DNA of 64,000 nt from NCBI GenBank assembly GCA_023229425.1, contig JALNZG010000001.1:62001-126000 (forward strand), given 5' to 3'. Position 1 is the stretch's first letter, and each line of letters starts with the position of its first letter. This stretch comes from Ignavibacteriaceae bacterium (GTDB lineage: Bacteria; Bacteroidota; Ignavibacteria; Ignavibacteriales; Ignavibacteriaceae). Both the position numbers and the translations under genes were made by a program. Shown piece by piece: positions 53,743-62,585 of the stretch. The notes beneath the pieces are model-generated. The model was not told the DNA's origin, searched no databases, and saw only the letters and a list, made by a program, of their open reading frames with translations.

Positions 53743-54411
53743 ATGAATATGAGTAAAACAAAAAATTTAAACACAATTTTGCGCAACATCTGGTTGATTG
53801 AAGACAATGCTCATTTCAGAAGAACGATGCAATGGTTAGTAAATAGAGCTCCGGGAATGCAGTGTACTCATGCGTTTGAATCATGCGAGGATGCGTTAAT
53901 AAAATTAGGGCAGGAAGTTTTGCCGGAACTAATCTTGCTTGATATTAATCTTCCCGGAATGAACGGTATTCAGGGAATCGAAAAAATAAAGTTGATCTCA
54001 CCGGAAACGCATATCGTAATTCTCACGGTTTATGATGATAATGATAAAGTGTTTGACGCTCTTTGTGCCGGTGCATCCGGGTATTTATTAAAGGATTCAG
54101 CTCCTGAAAAAATTATTGACAGCATTGAAGAAGCATTAGTAGGCGGCGCTCCGATGAGTATCCAAATTGCACATAAAGTATTGGAAATATTCAGTCATCT
54201 CAAACCCAAAAAATCCGACTATGGTTTAACTTCCCGTGAAAAAGAACTTCTGCAATTGATGACAAGTGGACTTTCAAGACAGCAAATTGCCGACAAATTA
54301 TTTATAAGTTTTCATACCGTAACCACGCACCTAAAAAATATCTACAGTAAACTCCACGTAAACAGTAAATCGGGGGCAATCTCTAAAGTATATAAAGAAA
54401 ATATTCTTTAG
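53743..54411 (+). CDS. NarL/LuxR-family response regulator
   Basis: About 222 residues from the ATG at 53743; GTG at 53722 and ATG at 53749 are alternatives in the same frame and no ribosome site decides. Receiver domain: IWLIEDNAHFRRTM, phospho-Asp in ELILLDINLPGMNGI, and GASGYLLKDSAPEKI with the conserved Lys. A GerE/LuxR helix-turn-helix closes the protein: LTSREKELLQLMTSGLSRQQIADKLFISFHTVTTHLKNIYSKL. Partner of the upstream sensor and probable activator of the secreted-protein genes that follow (inference from position). Confidence 0.93.
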   Translation: MNMSKTKNLNTILRNIWLIEDNAHFRRTMQWLVNRAPGMQCTHAFESCEDALIKLGQEVLPELILLDINLPGMNGIQGIEKIKLISPETHIVILTVYDDNDKVFDALCAGASGYLLKDSAPEKIIDSIEEALVGGAPMSIQIAHKVLEIFSHLKPKKSDYGLTSREKELLQLMTSGLSRQQIADKLFISFHTVTTHLKNIYSKLHVNSKSGAISKVYKENIL

Positions 54412-54596
54412 GACGTCACAATTCAAATTCGTCTATTGTTTGGCAGAAAAAACAAATTAAATACACCAAATAACAATCAAATTCAAAATTACATCGGCAC
54501 AGAAATGTTTTATTTCATTGAATTGGATATTGCACTCAGCATTCTTTGCGAAATTTATTTGATCTTTGGGATCTGATTTTGAAAAGGCAAAAAAAA

Positions 54597-54708
54597 TGCC
54601 CGGTGGAGGGCTACCGGGCGTGGGAAAGATTCACTATGGGGGGTAAGCATAATGAATCCATGGTTCAAATCTAAAAGACTTTTTTTAAAAAAGCAAGTCT
54701 TTTTTTTA
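54597..54708 (+). ncRNA. Candidate structured RNA with intrinsic terminator
   Basis: In the 547-bp gap 54412-54958 three hairpins stand in a row: GCCCGGT/ACCGGGC (54598-54604 with 54613-54619), GATTCACTATG/CATAATGAATC (54628-54638 with 54648-54658, 10 of 11 pairs, loop GGGGGTAAG), and AAAAGACTT/AAGTCTTTT (54673-54681 with 54695-54703) followed by T's. The core is far more GC-rich than the flanks. No reading frame explains it. It could be a small RNA or a leader element; class not recognised. The rest of the gap shows nothing I can name except the 23-bp repeat at 54809. Confidence 0.5.
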
Positions 54709-54808
54709 TCTATTTTAAATTTTTCTAAAAAAATGAAGATTTATTTTGGAGGGCAGCATCCGATTAACCCGGTTTGAATTAACAATCCATCTTTTCTTGC
54801 AAATTGAC

Positions 54809-54831
54809 AAAATACCTCGAACGAGGGATTG
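54809..54831. repeat. 23-bp repeat with CCTCGAACGAGG palindrome, copy 1
   Basis: Identical over 23 bp to 56287-56309; the palindromic core is at 54815-54826. It lies 128 bp before the gene at 54959. Confidence 0.7.
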
Positions 54832-54958
54832 CCCTACTTAACCTTCTAACATAATTTTCTTTTGTCTTAAAAGAAATTCTCGAAATCATTATTTGAAGAG
54901 TAGATTCGCTTAAGTATCTCTTATAAAACAATAAATCAAAAAGGAACAAGGTGCAATT

Positions 54959-56218
54959 ATGAAAAATCTCTTACAAAGATCGGTGCTTTTAATAGCATTG
55001 TTTATGCTATCTTCGTCTTTGTCATATTCACAAAAAGGCTTGTGGAAATTTGACAATCCTGCCAACTTAGGCGCAGCCGAATCGGGTTTCGGAAGTGCAT
55101 TAGAGCTTATCGGAACACATACAGCTATTGCAGGTCCTACCGTAAGCAATGGAGCCGTAACGGATCCTGTCGGACTCGGAAATTATTTAAAAATGACACA
55201 CGGAATTGCTCCTAATGGTGGTGGAACCAAAGTAAACAGATACTCTCTTTTAGTTGATTTTAGAATTACCGCATCTGCCTGGCACAATTTCATTCAGGTT
55301 GATGAAACTCCTGGTACAAGCGATGGGGATCTTTTTATTAAACCGACAGGTGAAATCGGCACTTCAGGCGCAGGGTATTCTACATTTTTAACGGCTCTCA
55401 ATACTTGGTACAGATTGGTTATTACAGTTGATAATGGAGTTGCCAATAAATCATATATTGACGGGCAGTTAATTAAGGACTGGAGCCCTTATCTAATAGA
55501 TACACGTTATGCACTTAATCCGTCTTTGCTCATTTTTGCTGATGATGATAATGATGACGGTGATATTGATGTTGCGGAAGTTGCAATTTGGGATTATCCT
55601 CTTTCAGCAGCAGATGTTGCTGCGATTGGAACTGTTGGAACACTTCCACTGCCTGTGGAACTTGCATCATTTAGTGCAATCCCGGCAAAGGGAAGTGTTA
55701 TCCTTAACTGGGAAACCGCCACTGAAAAAAATAATAGCGGATTTTTAGTTGAAAGAAAAAGTGAAACTGAAAACTGGAAATCACTTGGATTTATTTCCGG
55801 ATTTGGAACATCAACTGAAAAACATAGTTATTCATTTACCGATCAAACGATTGGTTCCGGTAAATACTCTTATAGACTGAAACAAATGGATCATAATGGC
55901 AGTTTCGAATACTCTCAAACGATTGAAGTTTTGTTGACACCTTCTGAATTCAAAATGTATAATAATTATCCTAATCCATTTAATCCATCAACGATCATTG
56001 CTTATGAATTGCCAACGGATGCTTTCGTTACGTTAAAAGTTTATAATACTACCGGCGAACTGGTTGTTGAATTGGTTAATGAATATCAAGTTACGGGAAA
56101 GTATAATAAGAGTTTTAACACATCGTCGCAAAGTTATTCTTTACCAAGCGGTATCTACTTTGCCGAATTAAGAGCAAATGAAAAAGTTCAAAGAATTAAA
56201 ATGATGTTAGTTAAGTAG
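54959..56218 (+). CDS. T9SS-exported LamG-like protein
   Basis: 419 residues. Signal peptide SVLLIALFMLSSSLSYSQ. A LamG/concanavalin-type beta-sandwich (about 25-225): KGLWKFDNPANLGAAESGFGSALELIGTH, HGIAPNGGGTKVNRYSLLVDFRI, WYRLVITVDNG, SYIDGQLIKDW and EVAIWDYPLSAADVAAIG. Then LPLPVELASFSA, an FN3-like region (LNWETATEKNNSGFLVERKSE) and a type A sorting domain NNYPNPFNPSTIIAYELP. Probably a secreted carbohydrate-binding protein. Its N-terminal domain is a more distant relative of those of the next two genes. First of the secreted-protein run behind the sensor/regulator pair. Confidence 0.85.
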   Translation: MKNLLQRSVLLIALFMLSSSLSYSQKGLWKFDNPANLGAAESGFGSALELIGTHTAIAGPTVSNGAVTDPVGLGNYLKMTHGIAPNGGGTKVNRYSLLVDFRITASAWHNFIQVDETPGTSDGDLFIKPTGEIGTSGAGYSTFLTALNTWYRLVITVDNGVANKSYIDGQLIKDWSPYLIDTRYALNPSLLIFADDDNDDGDIDVAEVAIWDYPLSAADVAAIGTVGTLPLPVELASFSAIPAKGSVILNWETATEKNNSGFLVERKSETENWKSLGFISGFGTSTEKHSYSFTDQTIGSGKYSYRLKQMDHNGSFEYSQTIEVLLTPSEFKMYNNYPNPFNPSTIIAYELPTDAFVTLKVYNTTGELVVELVNEYQVTGKYNKSFNTSSQSYSLPSGIYFAELRANEKVQRIKMMLVK

Positions 56219-56230
56219 TAGTACTCTATG

Positions 56231-56285
56231 AAAACGGCTGTCTCAAGAATTTCAGATTGATGTTTTTGAGGCAGTCGTTTATTTT
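56231..56285 (+). terminator. Probable terminator after the LamG-like gene
   Basis: AACGGCTGTCTCAA (56233-56246) pairs with TTGAGGCAGTCGTT (56266-56279), 12 of 14 positions, followed by TATTTTT. The GGCTGTCTCAA arm also resembles insertion-sequence ends, so a small relic cannot be excluded. Confidence 0.55.
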
Positions 56286-56286
56286 T

Positions 56287-56309
56287 AAAATACCTCGAAC
56301 GAGGGATTG
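56287..56309. repeat. 23-bp repeat with CCTCGAACGAGG palindrome, copy 2
   Basis: Exact match to 54809-54831; palindrome at 56293-56304, 92 bp before the gene at 56402. Confidence 0.7.
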
Positions 56310-56401
56310 GGGGAGTTCATCATCCGCTTTATGTTTACACAATGAAGTATCGTCTTCTTCGGTCAAAATAGATTATCAATTAAATTTTAGGTAGGTGTAA
56401 A

Positions 56402-58399
56402 ATGAAACGCATTTCATTTCTTTATTTACTTTGTGTTATTGCAATCAGTTCAACTTTAAACGCTCAAGATTCCACGCGCAAAGGTTGGTGGAAATTTGAT
56501 AACCCTGATACTCCCCTTAAAGCAGAACAAAATTACGGTAGTGATCTGCGATTAGTTGGTACACATTTGCTGATTGACGGACCTGAAGTAGGAAACAATG
56601 CAGTAAAAATTGGTCCCGGAAGTCATTACAAGTTGACTCATGGCATCCTGCCGAATGGCGGCGGTCTTCGCGTTAATGAATATACAATTCAAATTGATTT
56701 TCGTATTCCAGCACTTTCTGGATGGCATTGTTTCTATCAAACCGATATCACAAATGGATCGGATGGAGATTGTTTCATCAATACTTCCGGCAGCATTGGT
56801 GTTTGGGCAACCGGATATTCTCCGCATCCAATTATTGCGAATGAATGGTACAAGTTGGTTATTTCGGTTAAAAATGGGACGCAATATAAATATTACTTAG
56901 ATGGGCAGTTATTCCACGATGGAACAGTTCAAGAAATAGATGGCAGATTTGCGCTTGATAGTCTGCTGCTCGTTTTTGCCGATGAAGATGGTGAGGATGG
57001 TGAAATTGATTGCTCTGAACTCGCTATTTGGGATCGTGTTCTTTCTCAGGAAGAAGTATTTTCTTTAGGAAGTTTTCACGCTATTGATACGATTCCGCCA
57101 AACACGGCAAGCGGTTTAATTGTCACTCCTCTATCATATCAGAATTTAATTCTCTGGACAGATGTGCCCGGTGAAGAAGGGGAAGTTTATAATCTCTACT
57201 ATTCGGAAAAAGCGATAACTGATATTACTAAAGCAGAAGTTCTTAAGTTAGGTATTGCAGAAAACTCGCAAAGTGCAGAACAGATTCTTCGATCAGCTAT
57301 TATAGATCAGGATTTGACCTATTATTATGCGATTGTTTGTAAAGATTATGCCGGAAATTTATCTTCACCTGCTTACTCAAACACCCCCACTACAAATAAA
57401 GGAAAAGGCGTGCCTACTATTGCGAAAACAGCCCCGGCTAATTTCATAGCTGACGGTGATTTATCTGAATGGGCAAGTATTCCTCAATTTAGAATTATTA
57501 ATTCCGAAGGGACCGGTTTCCTTGCTCCTAGCGGAAAGTTTGACGGAGACCAGGATATCAGTGCGATTGCATATTTCGCTATGGATAAAGACTATCTTTA
57601 TTTTGCTGCGGATGTCACCGATGATATATACTCATGGTCGGAGGCTAATGCTTCATATATGAACGATTGTGTTGATCTTATGCTCGGCTTATTTGATTCT
57701 CATAACATGTTTTTCAAGTCATATCAAAGAGGTGTTACACCTCATTACCACTTCAGATTTGATGAAAAACAAGTGCTCATTGAAAGTGGAGCGAATATGG
57801 ACAGCTTGTTACTTAATAACGGCGGTCAGAATTATTTCTTCGGAACAAAATTCACACCGGGTTATACTATCGAAGCAAAAATTCCTTTCGTTGATTTGGC
57901 TCATCGTCGTGATAGCGGAGCATTAGATAGTGTTTTCGTTCCTGTAGAAGGCATGAAAATTCCAATTGATTTCTCAATCAATGATGCCGATGCAACGGGT
58001 GATAGAGAATTAGTTTTCTGTTATTCTCCTTATAACGATGACCAGTCATACTATGATCCGACAAGATGGCTGTGGACATGGATTGGAAACAAAATGTCGG
58101 TAGATCCAAATGCTGTTGAAGACGGAAATGTTATTGCTGATTATTCTTTAGCACAAAACTATCCAAATCCGTTCAACCCATCAACAAAGATTACCTATTC
58201 ACTTCAAAACCCTGAATTGGTTTCGATGAAAGTATTCGATGTTCTCGGACGTGAAGTTGCAACGTTAGTAAATCAGTATCAATCTGCCGGAAAGCATACA
58301 GTAAATTTTAATGCCGGAAATCTCACGAGCGGAATGTATTTTTACAAAATAGAAGCCGGTTCATTCCAGAGTGTTAAGAAATTAATGTTATTAAAATAA
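56402..58399 (+). CDS. T9SS-exported LamG-like and CBM9-like protein
   Basis: 665 residues. Signal peptide ending LNAQ. A LamG-like domain (about 23-225; KGWWKFDNPDTPLKAEQNYG, YYLDGQLFHDG, ELAIWDRVLSQEEV) almost identical to that of the next gene. An FN3-like linker (TPLSYQNLILWTDVPGEEG). A CBM9/DOMON-like domain (about 345-565) with APANFIADGDLSEWASIPQF, DKDYLYFAADVTDD and NDCVDLMLGLFDSHN. A type A sorting domain QNYPNPFNPSTKITYSLQ ends it. No catalytic motif, so it is probably a secreted polysaccharide-binding protein. 69 bp separate it from the next gene. Confidence 0.85.
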   Translation: MKRISFLYLLCVIAISSTLNAQDSTRKGWWKFDNPDTPLKAEQNYGSDLRLVGTHLLIDGPEVGNNAVKIGPGSHYKLTHGILPNGGGLRVNEYTIQIDFRIPALSGWHCFYQTDITNGSDGDCFINTSGSIGVWATGYSPHPIIANEWYKLVISVKNGTQYKYYLDGQLFHDGTVQEIDGRFALDSLLLVFADEDGEDGEIDCSELAIWDRVLSQEEVFSLGSFHAIDTIPPNTASGLIVTPLSYQNLILWTDVPGEEGEVYNLYYSEKAITDITKAEVLKLGIAENSQSAEQILRSAIIDQDLTYYYAIVCKDYAGNLSSPAYSNTPTTNKGKGVPTIAKTAPANFIADGDLSEWASIPQFRIINSEGTGFLAPSGKFDGDQDISAIAYFAMDKDYLYFAADVTDDIYSWSEANASYMNDCVDLMLGLFDSHNMFFKSYQRGVTPHYHFRFDEKQVLIESGANMDSLLLNNGGQNYFFGTKFTPGYTIEAKIPFVDLAHRRDSGALDSVFVPVEGMKIPIDFSINDADATGDRELVFCYSPYNDDQSYYDPTRWLWTWIGNKMSVDPNAVEDGNVIADYSLAQNYPNPFNPSTKITYSLQNPELVSMKVFDVLGREVATLVNQYQSAGKHTVNFNAGNLTSGMYFYKIEAGSFQSVKKLMLLK

Positions 58400-58468
58400 T
58401 AGTTGTTTACAGGAAACAGCTAATTAAAACAAGTGTTCAATTTTAGCAATTTTTAAATTAGGTTTTAT

Positions 58469-60991
58469 ATGAAACGTGTCTCAATCGTGTATTTGCTTTT
58501 AATTCTTGCATTCAGTTCAACTTTGAATGCTCAAGTTTCCACGCGCAAAGGCTGGTGGAAATTTGATAATCCTGATACTCCGCTTAAAGCAGAACAAAAT
58601 TACGGTAGCGATTTGCAATTAGTCGGGACACATTTATTAATTGATGGACCTGAAGTAGGAAACGAAGCAATAAAAATTGGTGTCGGAAGTCATTACAAGA
58701 TGGCTCATGGCATTCTGCCAAATGGCGGTGGCGTTCATGTAAATGATTACTCAATTCAAATTGATTTTCGTGTTCCAGCAATTGATGGCTGGCGGTGTTT
58801 TTTCCAAACAACTCCGGCAAACAATAATGACGGAGATTGTTTCATTAATACAGCCGGAAATATAGGAACAGCCGCAACCGGCTATTCTGCATACGCTGTT
58901 AAGGCAAATGAATGGTACCGGTTAGTCATTTCAGTGAAGAACGGCACACAATTCAAATACTATTTAGACGGGCAATTACTTCGCAATGGAACGATACAAG
59001 CTGTAGATGGACGATTTTCTCTTGATAGTCTCTTGCTTGTTTTTGCCGATGAAGATGGAGAGGATAAAGAAATTGATTGCGCTGAACTTGCAATTTGGGA
59101 TTATTCTCTAACTTTGGCGGAAGTAAACTCTTTAGGCGGTTATGGTCATCAAGTTGAAGCTCCGTCAACAAAACAATTAATGCTTGTCCCTTATCTCCAA
59201 GAGCCTACAACAAATTCAGTTTATGTTTGCTGGCATGATACACTCTCAACTCTAACAAATGTTGAATACGGGACAACAGCAGCATTGGGACAAGCTACAT
59301 CCGGAACAAGCGAAATTGTTCTTGCCCCTTACAGGTGGCACTCAGTAAAATTATCGGGTCTTCAATCAAACACCGAATATTTTTATAAAGCCGTAAGCGG
59401 TAGCGGTGCCTCGAATATTTACTCTTTTAGAACTTTACCGGATAGTAATTACAACGGTAAAATCAGATTTTTGTTGTTGAGTGATATACACAGTACAGAT
59501 ACGACTATGGCGGTTAAAGTTATCAAAGAAGCAAAAAAGAAGATGCAGCAACTTTACGGAAATGACATTCAAAATCAGATTACTATGGTTCTAAATTCCG
59601 GTGATTTAGTTGTTGACGGCAGCAATATTATTCAGTGGACAGATGAATATTTTGCCCCGATGTCTCCACTTTCTCCAAACATTCCAACCATGACCGTAAC
59701 CGGAAATCATGAAGGGGAACATCAAAACTATTATAAATATATGCATTACGATGATGTTTCTCCTTTTCCTGCCGCTAATGAAAAATTTTGGTCATTCAGA
59801 ATTGCCAACACATTATTTATCGGTTTGAATTCTAATGCAATTTCCACTGTTGGAACTTTACAAAAAACCTGGCTTGATCAAATAATATTACCGCAAGCTG
59901 AAGCTGATTCAACCATAGATTTTGTTTTCGTTATTTCACATCATTTCTCAATAACAGAATTATGGGGTGAAGGAATTACTTATGACGGTGGACCGAACTA
60001 TATCACAAATCAGATTTATCCGATTCTTAAAAAATATTCAAAAGTAGTTCAACATTCTTACGGTCATACGCACGGATTTGAAAGAGGAACTATTGAATCT
60101 GTAGCTATAAATTCTCAGGGTGATTTTAGAATCGTCTGCGGCGGCGGCGGCGGGGGAGCTACAGACCGTTGGGGTGCTTTTAAAAATACTGATTTTCCTG
60201 CAATCCAGATTACATACGATAATTATTTTTTCCAGCTTGTGGAAATTGACGCCGCAAAAAAAACATTTGAATCATCAATGTACAGTCTCGGGAATGCGAG
60301 TAAGAACAGAGATTCTGAGCTTATGGATAAATGGTACAGAAGAGTTAATCAACCGGCTCCGGGAAATCCTGTTACAAGCGCACCAACGGTTGATACGAAT
60401 AAGATTACTTTCAATACATCTAAAATTGGTTCTGATTCTTTGATGACGGTAAAGATCCAAGTTGCAGAAAATGAAAACTTTGCTGCAACGAGTGTTGATA
60501 CTTTGGTTCATTGGAAAAATATTTATGGTGTTGATGCTGCTTTTAATCCAATTGATTTAAACAGCGGAGTGGATTTAACTAAATTATCTTTTAAATCATC
60601 ACGCTTCACAAAGGGTAAGTTATATTATTACAGAGTTAAATATCGCGATCATAATTTAAAATGGTCGGATTGGTCAAACGTTACGTCATTCAACACCCTA
60701 AGCGGTGTTAGGGATTACAATATCCCCACTGTTTATGCTTTGGAGCAAAATTTCCCAAATCCATTTAACCCAACCACAAAAATCAATTACCAGTTACCAA
60801 AGAACAGTTTTGTTACGCTTAAGATATTTGATGTGCTGGGAAATGAAATAAGTACTTTAGTAAATGAAGAGCATGTTGCCGGCAATTACCAAGTTTTTTT
60901 TAACGGAAGCAATTTAAGCTCCGGTGTTTACTTTTATAAAATTCAGGCTGGCGATTTTGTTGAAACAAAAAAACTTATCTTGATGAAATAA
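58469..60991 (+). CDS. T9SS-exported purple acid phosphatase-like metallophosphoesterase with LamG-like domain
   Basis: 840 residues. Signal peptide ending LNAQ. LamG-like domain (about 23-225), then a purple-acid-phosphatase N-terminal/FN3 domain (VYVCWHDTLSTLTNVEYGTTA ... NTEYFYKAVSGSG, about 240-325), then a calcineurin-like metallophosphoesterase domain with metal-binding motifs in order: LSDIHS, NSGDLVVDG, VTGNHEGEH, ISHHFS and GHTHGFERG. A further FN3-like region and a type A sorting domain QNFPNPFNPTTKINYQLP follow. It would hydrolyse phosphomonoesters or phosphodiesters outside the cell. The LamG part may anchor it to a polymer. A GDxx(D/Y) Tyr or Asp is not in its usual place (GDLVVDG), so metal chemistry could differ. 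Confidence 0.88.
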   Translation: MKRVSIVYLLLILAFSSTLNAQVSTRKGWWKFDNPDTPLKAEQNYGSDLQLVGTHLLIDGPEVGNEAIKIGVGSHYKMAHGILPNGGGVHVNDYSIQIDFRVPAIDGWRCFFQTTPANNNDGDCFINTAGNIGTAATGYSAYAVKANEWYRLVISVKNGTQFKYYLDGQLLRNGTIQAVDGRFSLDSLLLVFADEDGEDKEIDCAELAIWDYSLTLAEVNSLGGYGHQVEAPSTKQLMLVPYLQEPTTNSVYVCWHDTLSTLTNVEYGTTAALGQATSGTSEIVLAPYRWHSVKLSGLQSNTEYFYKAVSGSGASNIYSFRTLPDSNYNGKIRFLLLSDIHSTDTTMAVKVIKEAKKKMQQLYGNDIQNQITMVLNSGDLVVDGSNIIQWTDEYFAPMSPLSPNIPTMTVTGNHEGEHQNYYKYMHYDDVSPFPAANEKFWSFRIANTLFIGLNSNAISTVGTLQKTWLDQIILPQAEADSTIDFVFVISHHFSITELWGEGITYDGGPNYITNQIYPILKKYSKVVQHSYGHTHGFERGTIESVAINSQGDFRIVCGGGGGGATDRWGAFKNTDFPAIQITYDNYFFQLVEIDAAKKTFESSMYSLGNASKNRDSELMDKWYRRVNQPAPGNPVTSAPTVDTNKITFNTSKIGSDSLMTVKIQVAENENFAATSVDTLVHWKNIYGVDAAFNPIDLNSGVDLTKLSFKSSRFTKGKLYYYRVKYRDHNLKWSDWSNVTSFNTLSGVRDYNIPTVYALEQNFPNPFNPTTKINYQLPKNSFVTLKIFDVLGNEISTLVNEEHVAGNYQVFFNGSNLSSGVYFYKIQAGDFVETKKLILMK

Positions 60992-61085
60992 TTGATTCGA
61001 CAGTGCTAAGTTTTAATGTAATACGTAGTGAGGCAAATAATTTAAGACAAAATTTAAGGCGTCTTAATAATGGAAAGGTATTGAA

Positions 61086-62459
61086 ATGATTGGAATGAAT
61101 CTGAGGACAATATTTATTGTTCCAATATTTGTCCTTTGTTTTATTTCAGAGTTATTTGGAATTACAATAATAAAGGCTGACCATCCAAATTTTCAATATA
61201 ACGGAAGGATTGACTTTGCTGTACCTGACAAACCCACTCTTTTCTGGCCCGGTACATATATTAGAGCAAATTTTGAGGGTCCTTTAATCATCCTAATGTT
61301 AGATGATAAAACCGGGCAATCCTATTATAATGTTTTTATTGATGAAGATTATGAACACCCACATATTATTGACTGCCTGGCCGGGAGTAAGATCTATCTT
61401 GTTTCAGCCTTACTTAAGGATACGGTTCACAGTCTTCTTATTTTTCGTCGTACCGAAGCCTCCACTGGTCCCACTAAATTTTTAGGAATTCAGATCAACG
61501 ATGGGAAAACCCTGATCGCACCTCCGGCAAGACCTGAACACAAAATAGTATTTTATGGCAATTCTATTACATGCGGGATGGGGAACGAAGCTCCTGATAA
61601 CGGCGCTGATGATAATATGGCGCAAGAGAATAATTTTTTAGCGTATGGCGCTGTAGCATCACGTTTATTGAATGCTGATTATATGTGTATTGCAAAAAGC
61701 GGAATTGGTATTATGATCAGCTGGTTTCCTATGGTTATGTCTCAATATTATTATCGTCTCAATCCCGATAGTTCAGCAAGCAATTGGGATTTTAGTCAAT
61801 ACACTCCGGATGTAGTTGTGATAAACCTCTTTCAAAATGATAGTTGGCTTCTTACTACTCGAGATTCGTCTAAGATTACAAACGCATACGTAACTTTTGT
61901 ACGTGAAATTCGACTTCATCATCCAAATGCTTTTATTGTCTGCGCTTTAGGCAGTATGGACGCTACAAAAACAGGATCTCCTTGGCCCGGATATATAGAA
62001 GGGGCAGTACAATATATGCGAAATACGGATAATGATACAAATCTTGGAACATATTTTTTCCCGTTTGATCCAAGCTGGACAAAACATCCGCGCGTTCGTC
62101 ATCATTTAGTAATGGGGCAAAATCTTGCCGCTTATATTAACGATAAAATGGGATGGACAACCGAAGTGGAAAATGATTCCTATGCACAATTGCCAAATAA
62201 TTTTGAGCTTTCGCAAAATTATCCAAATCCCTTTAATCCAACTACGAAGATCAATTATCAGTTAGCAAAGAACAGTTTTGTTTCAATGAAAATATTTGAC
62301 TTGTTAGGAAACGAAATAACTGTGTTAGTAAATGAAGAGCAGGTCGCCGGTAATTATCAAATCACTTTTGATGGAAGCCGGTTAAGCAGCGGCGTTTACT
62401 TTTATAAAATCCAAGCCGGTGATTTTACCGTCACAAAAAAACTTGTACTGATGAAATAA
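61086..62459 (+). CDS. T9SS-exported CE2-like SGNH carbohydrate esterase
   Basis: 457 residues. Signal peptide to about residue 24 (MNLRTIFIVPIFVLCFISELFG; two ATGs, 61086 and 61095, are possible starts). N-terminal jelly-roll domain of CE2 enzymes (GRIDFAVPDKPTLFWPGTYIRANFEG). SGNH hydrolase domain with FYGNSITCGMGNEAP (nucleophile Ser) and the block VVINLFQNDSW; a His in TKHPRVRHH is the likely catalytic base. A type A sorting domain QNYPNPFNPTTKINYQLA ends it. CE2 enzymes deacetylate xylan or glucomannan. Its sorting domain is nearly the same as that of the phosphatase-like gene upstream. Confidence 0.85.
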   Translation: MIGMNLRTIFIVPIFVLCFISELFGITIIKADHPNFQYNGRIDFAVPDKPTLFWPGTYIRANFEGPLIILMLDDKTGQSYYNVFIDEDYEHPHIIDCLAGSKIYLVSALLKDTVHSLLIFRRTEASTGPTKFLGIQINDGKTLIAPPARPEHKIVFYGNSITCGMGNEAPDNGADDNMAQENNFLAYGAVASRLLNADYMCIAKSGIGIMISWFPMVMSQYYYRLNPDSSASNWDFSQYTPDVVVINLFQNDSWLLTTRDSSKITNAYVTFVREIRLHHPNAFIVCALGSMDATKTGSPWPGYIEGAVQYMRNTDNDTNLGTYFFPFDPSWTKHPRVRHHLVMGQNLAAYINDKMGWTTEVENDSYAQLPNNFELSQNYPNPFNPTTKINYQLAKNSFVSMKIFDLLGNEITVLVNEEQVAGNYQITFDGSRLSSGVYFYKIQAGDFTVTKKLVLMK

Positions 62460-62472
62460 GTCGATCTCCCGA

Positions 62473-62513
62473 AGAGAGTGACTTTCTCTTAATCACCGTC
62501 ACTCTCTTTTTTT
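62473..62513 (+). terminator. Rho-independent terminator after the CE2-like gene
   Basis: AGAGAGTGAC (62473-62482) pairs with GTCACTCTCT (62498-62507), followed by a run of T's. Confidence 0.85.
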
Positions 62514-62585
62514 ATGGTAAACGAAATTAATGACATAAATTTTTAGTTCGTTAATCAAATTTTATTTAGTAATAATGAAATCTAT

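Noticed and set aside
56231..56285. GGCTGTCTCAA arms resembling insertion-sequence ends
   Set aside because: They form a plausible terminator straight after a stop codon and enclose no transposase or remnant.
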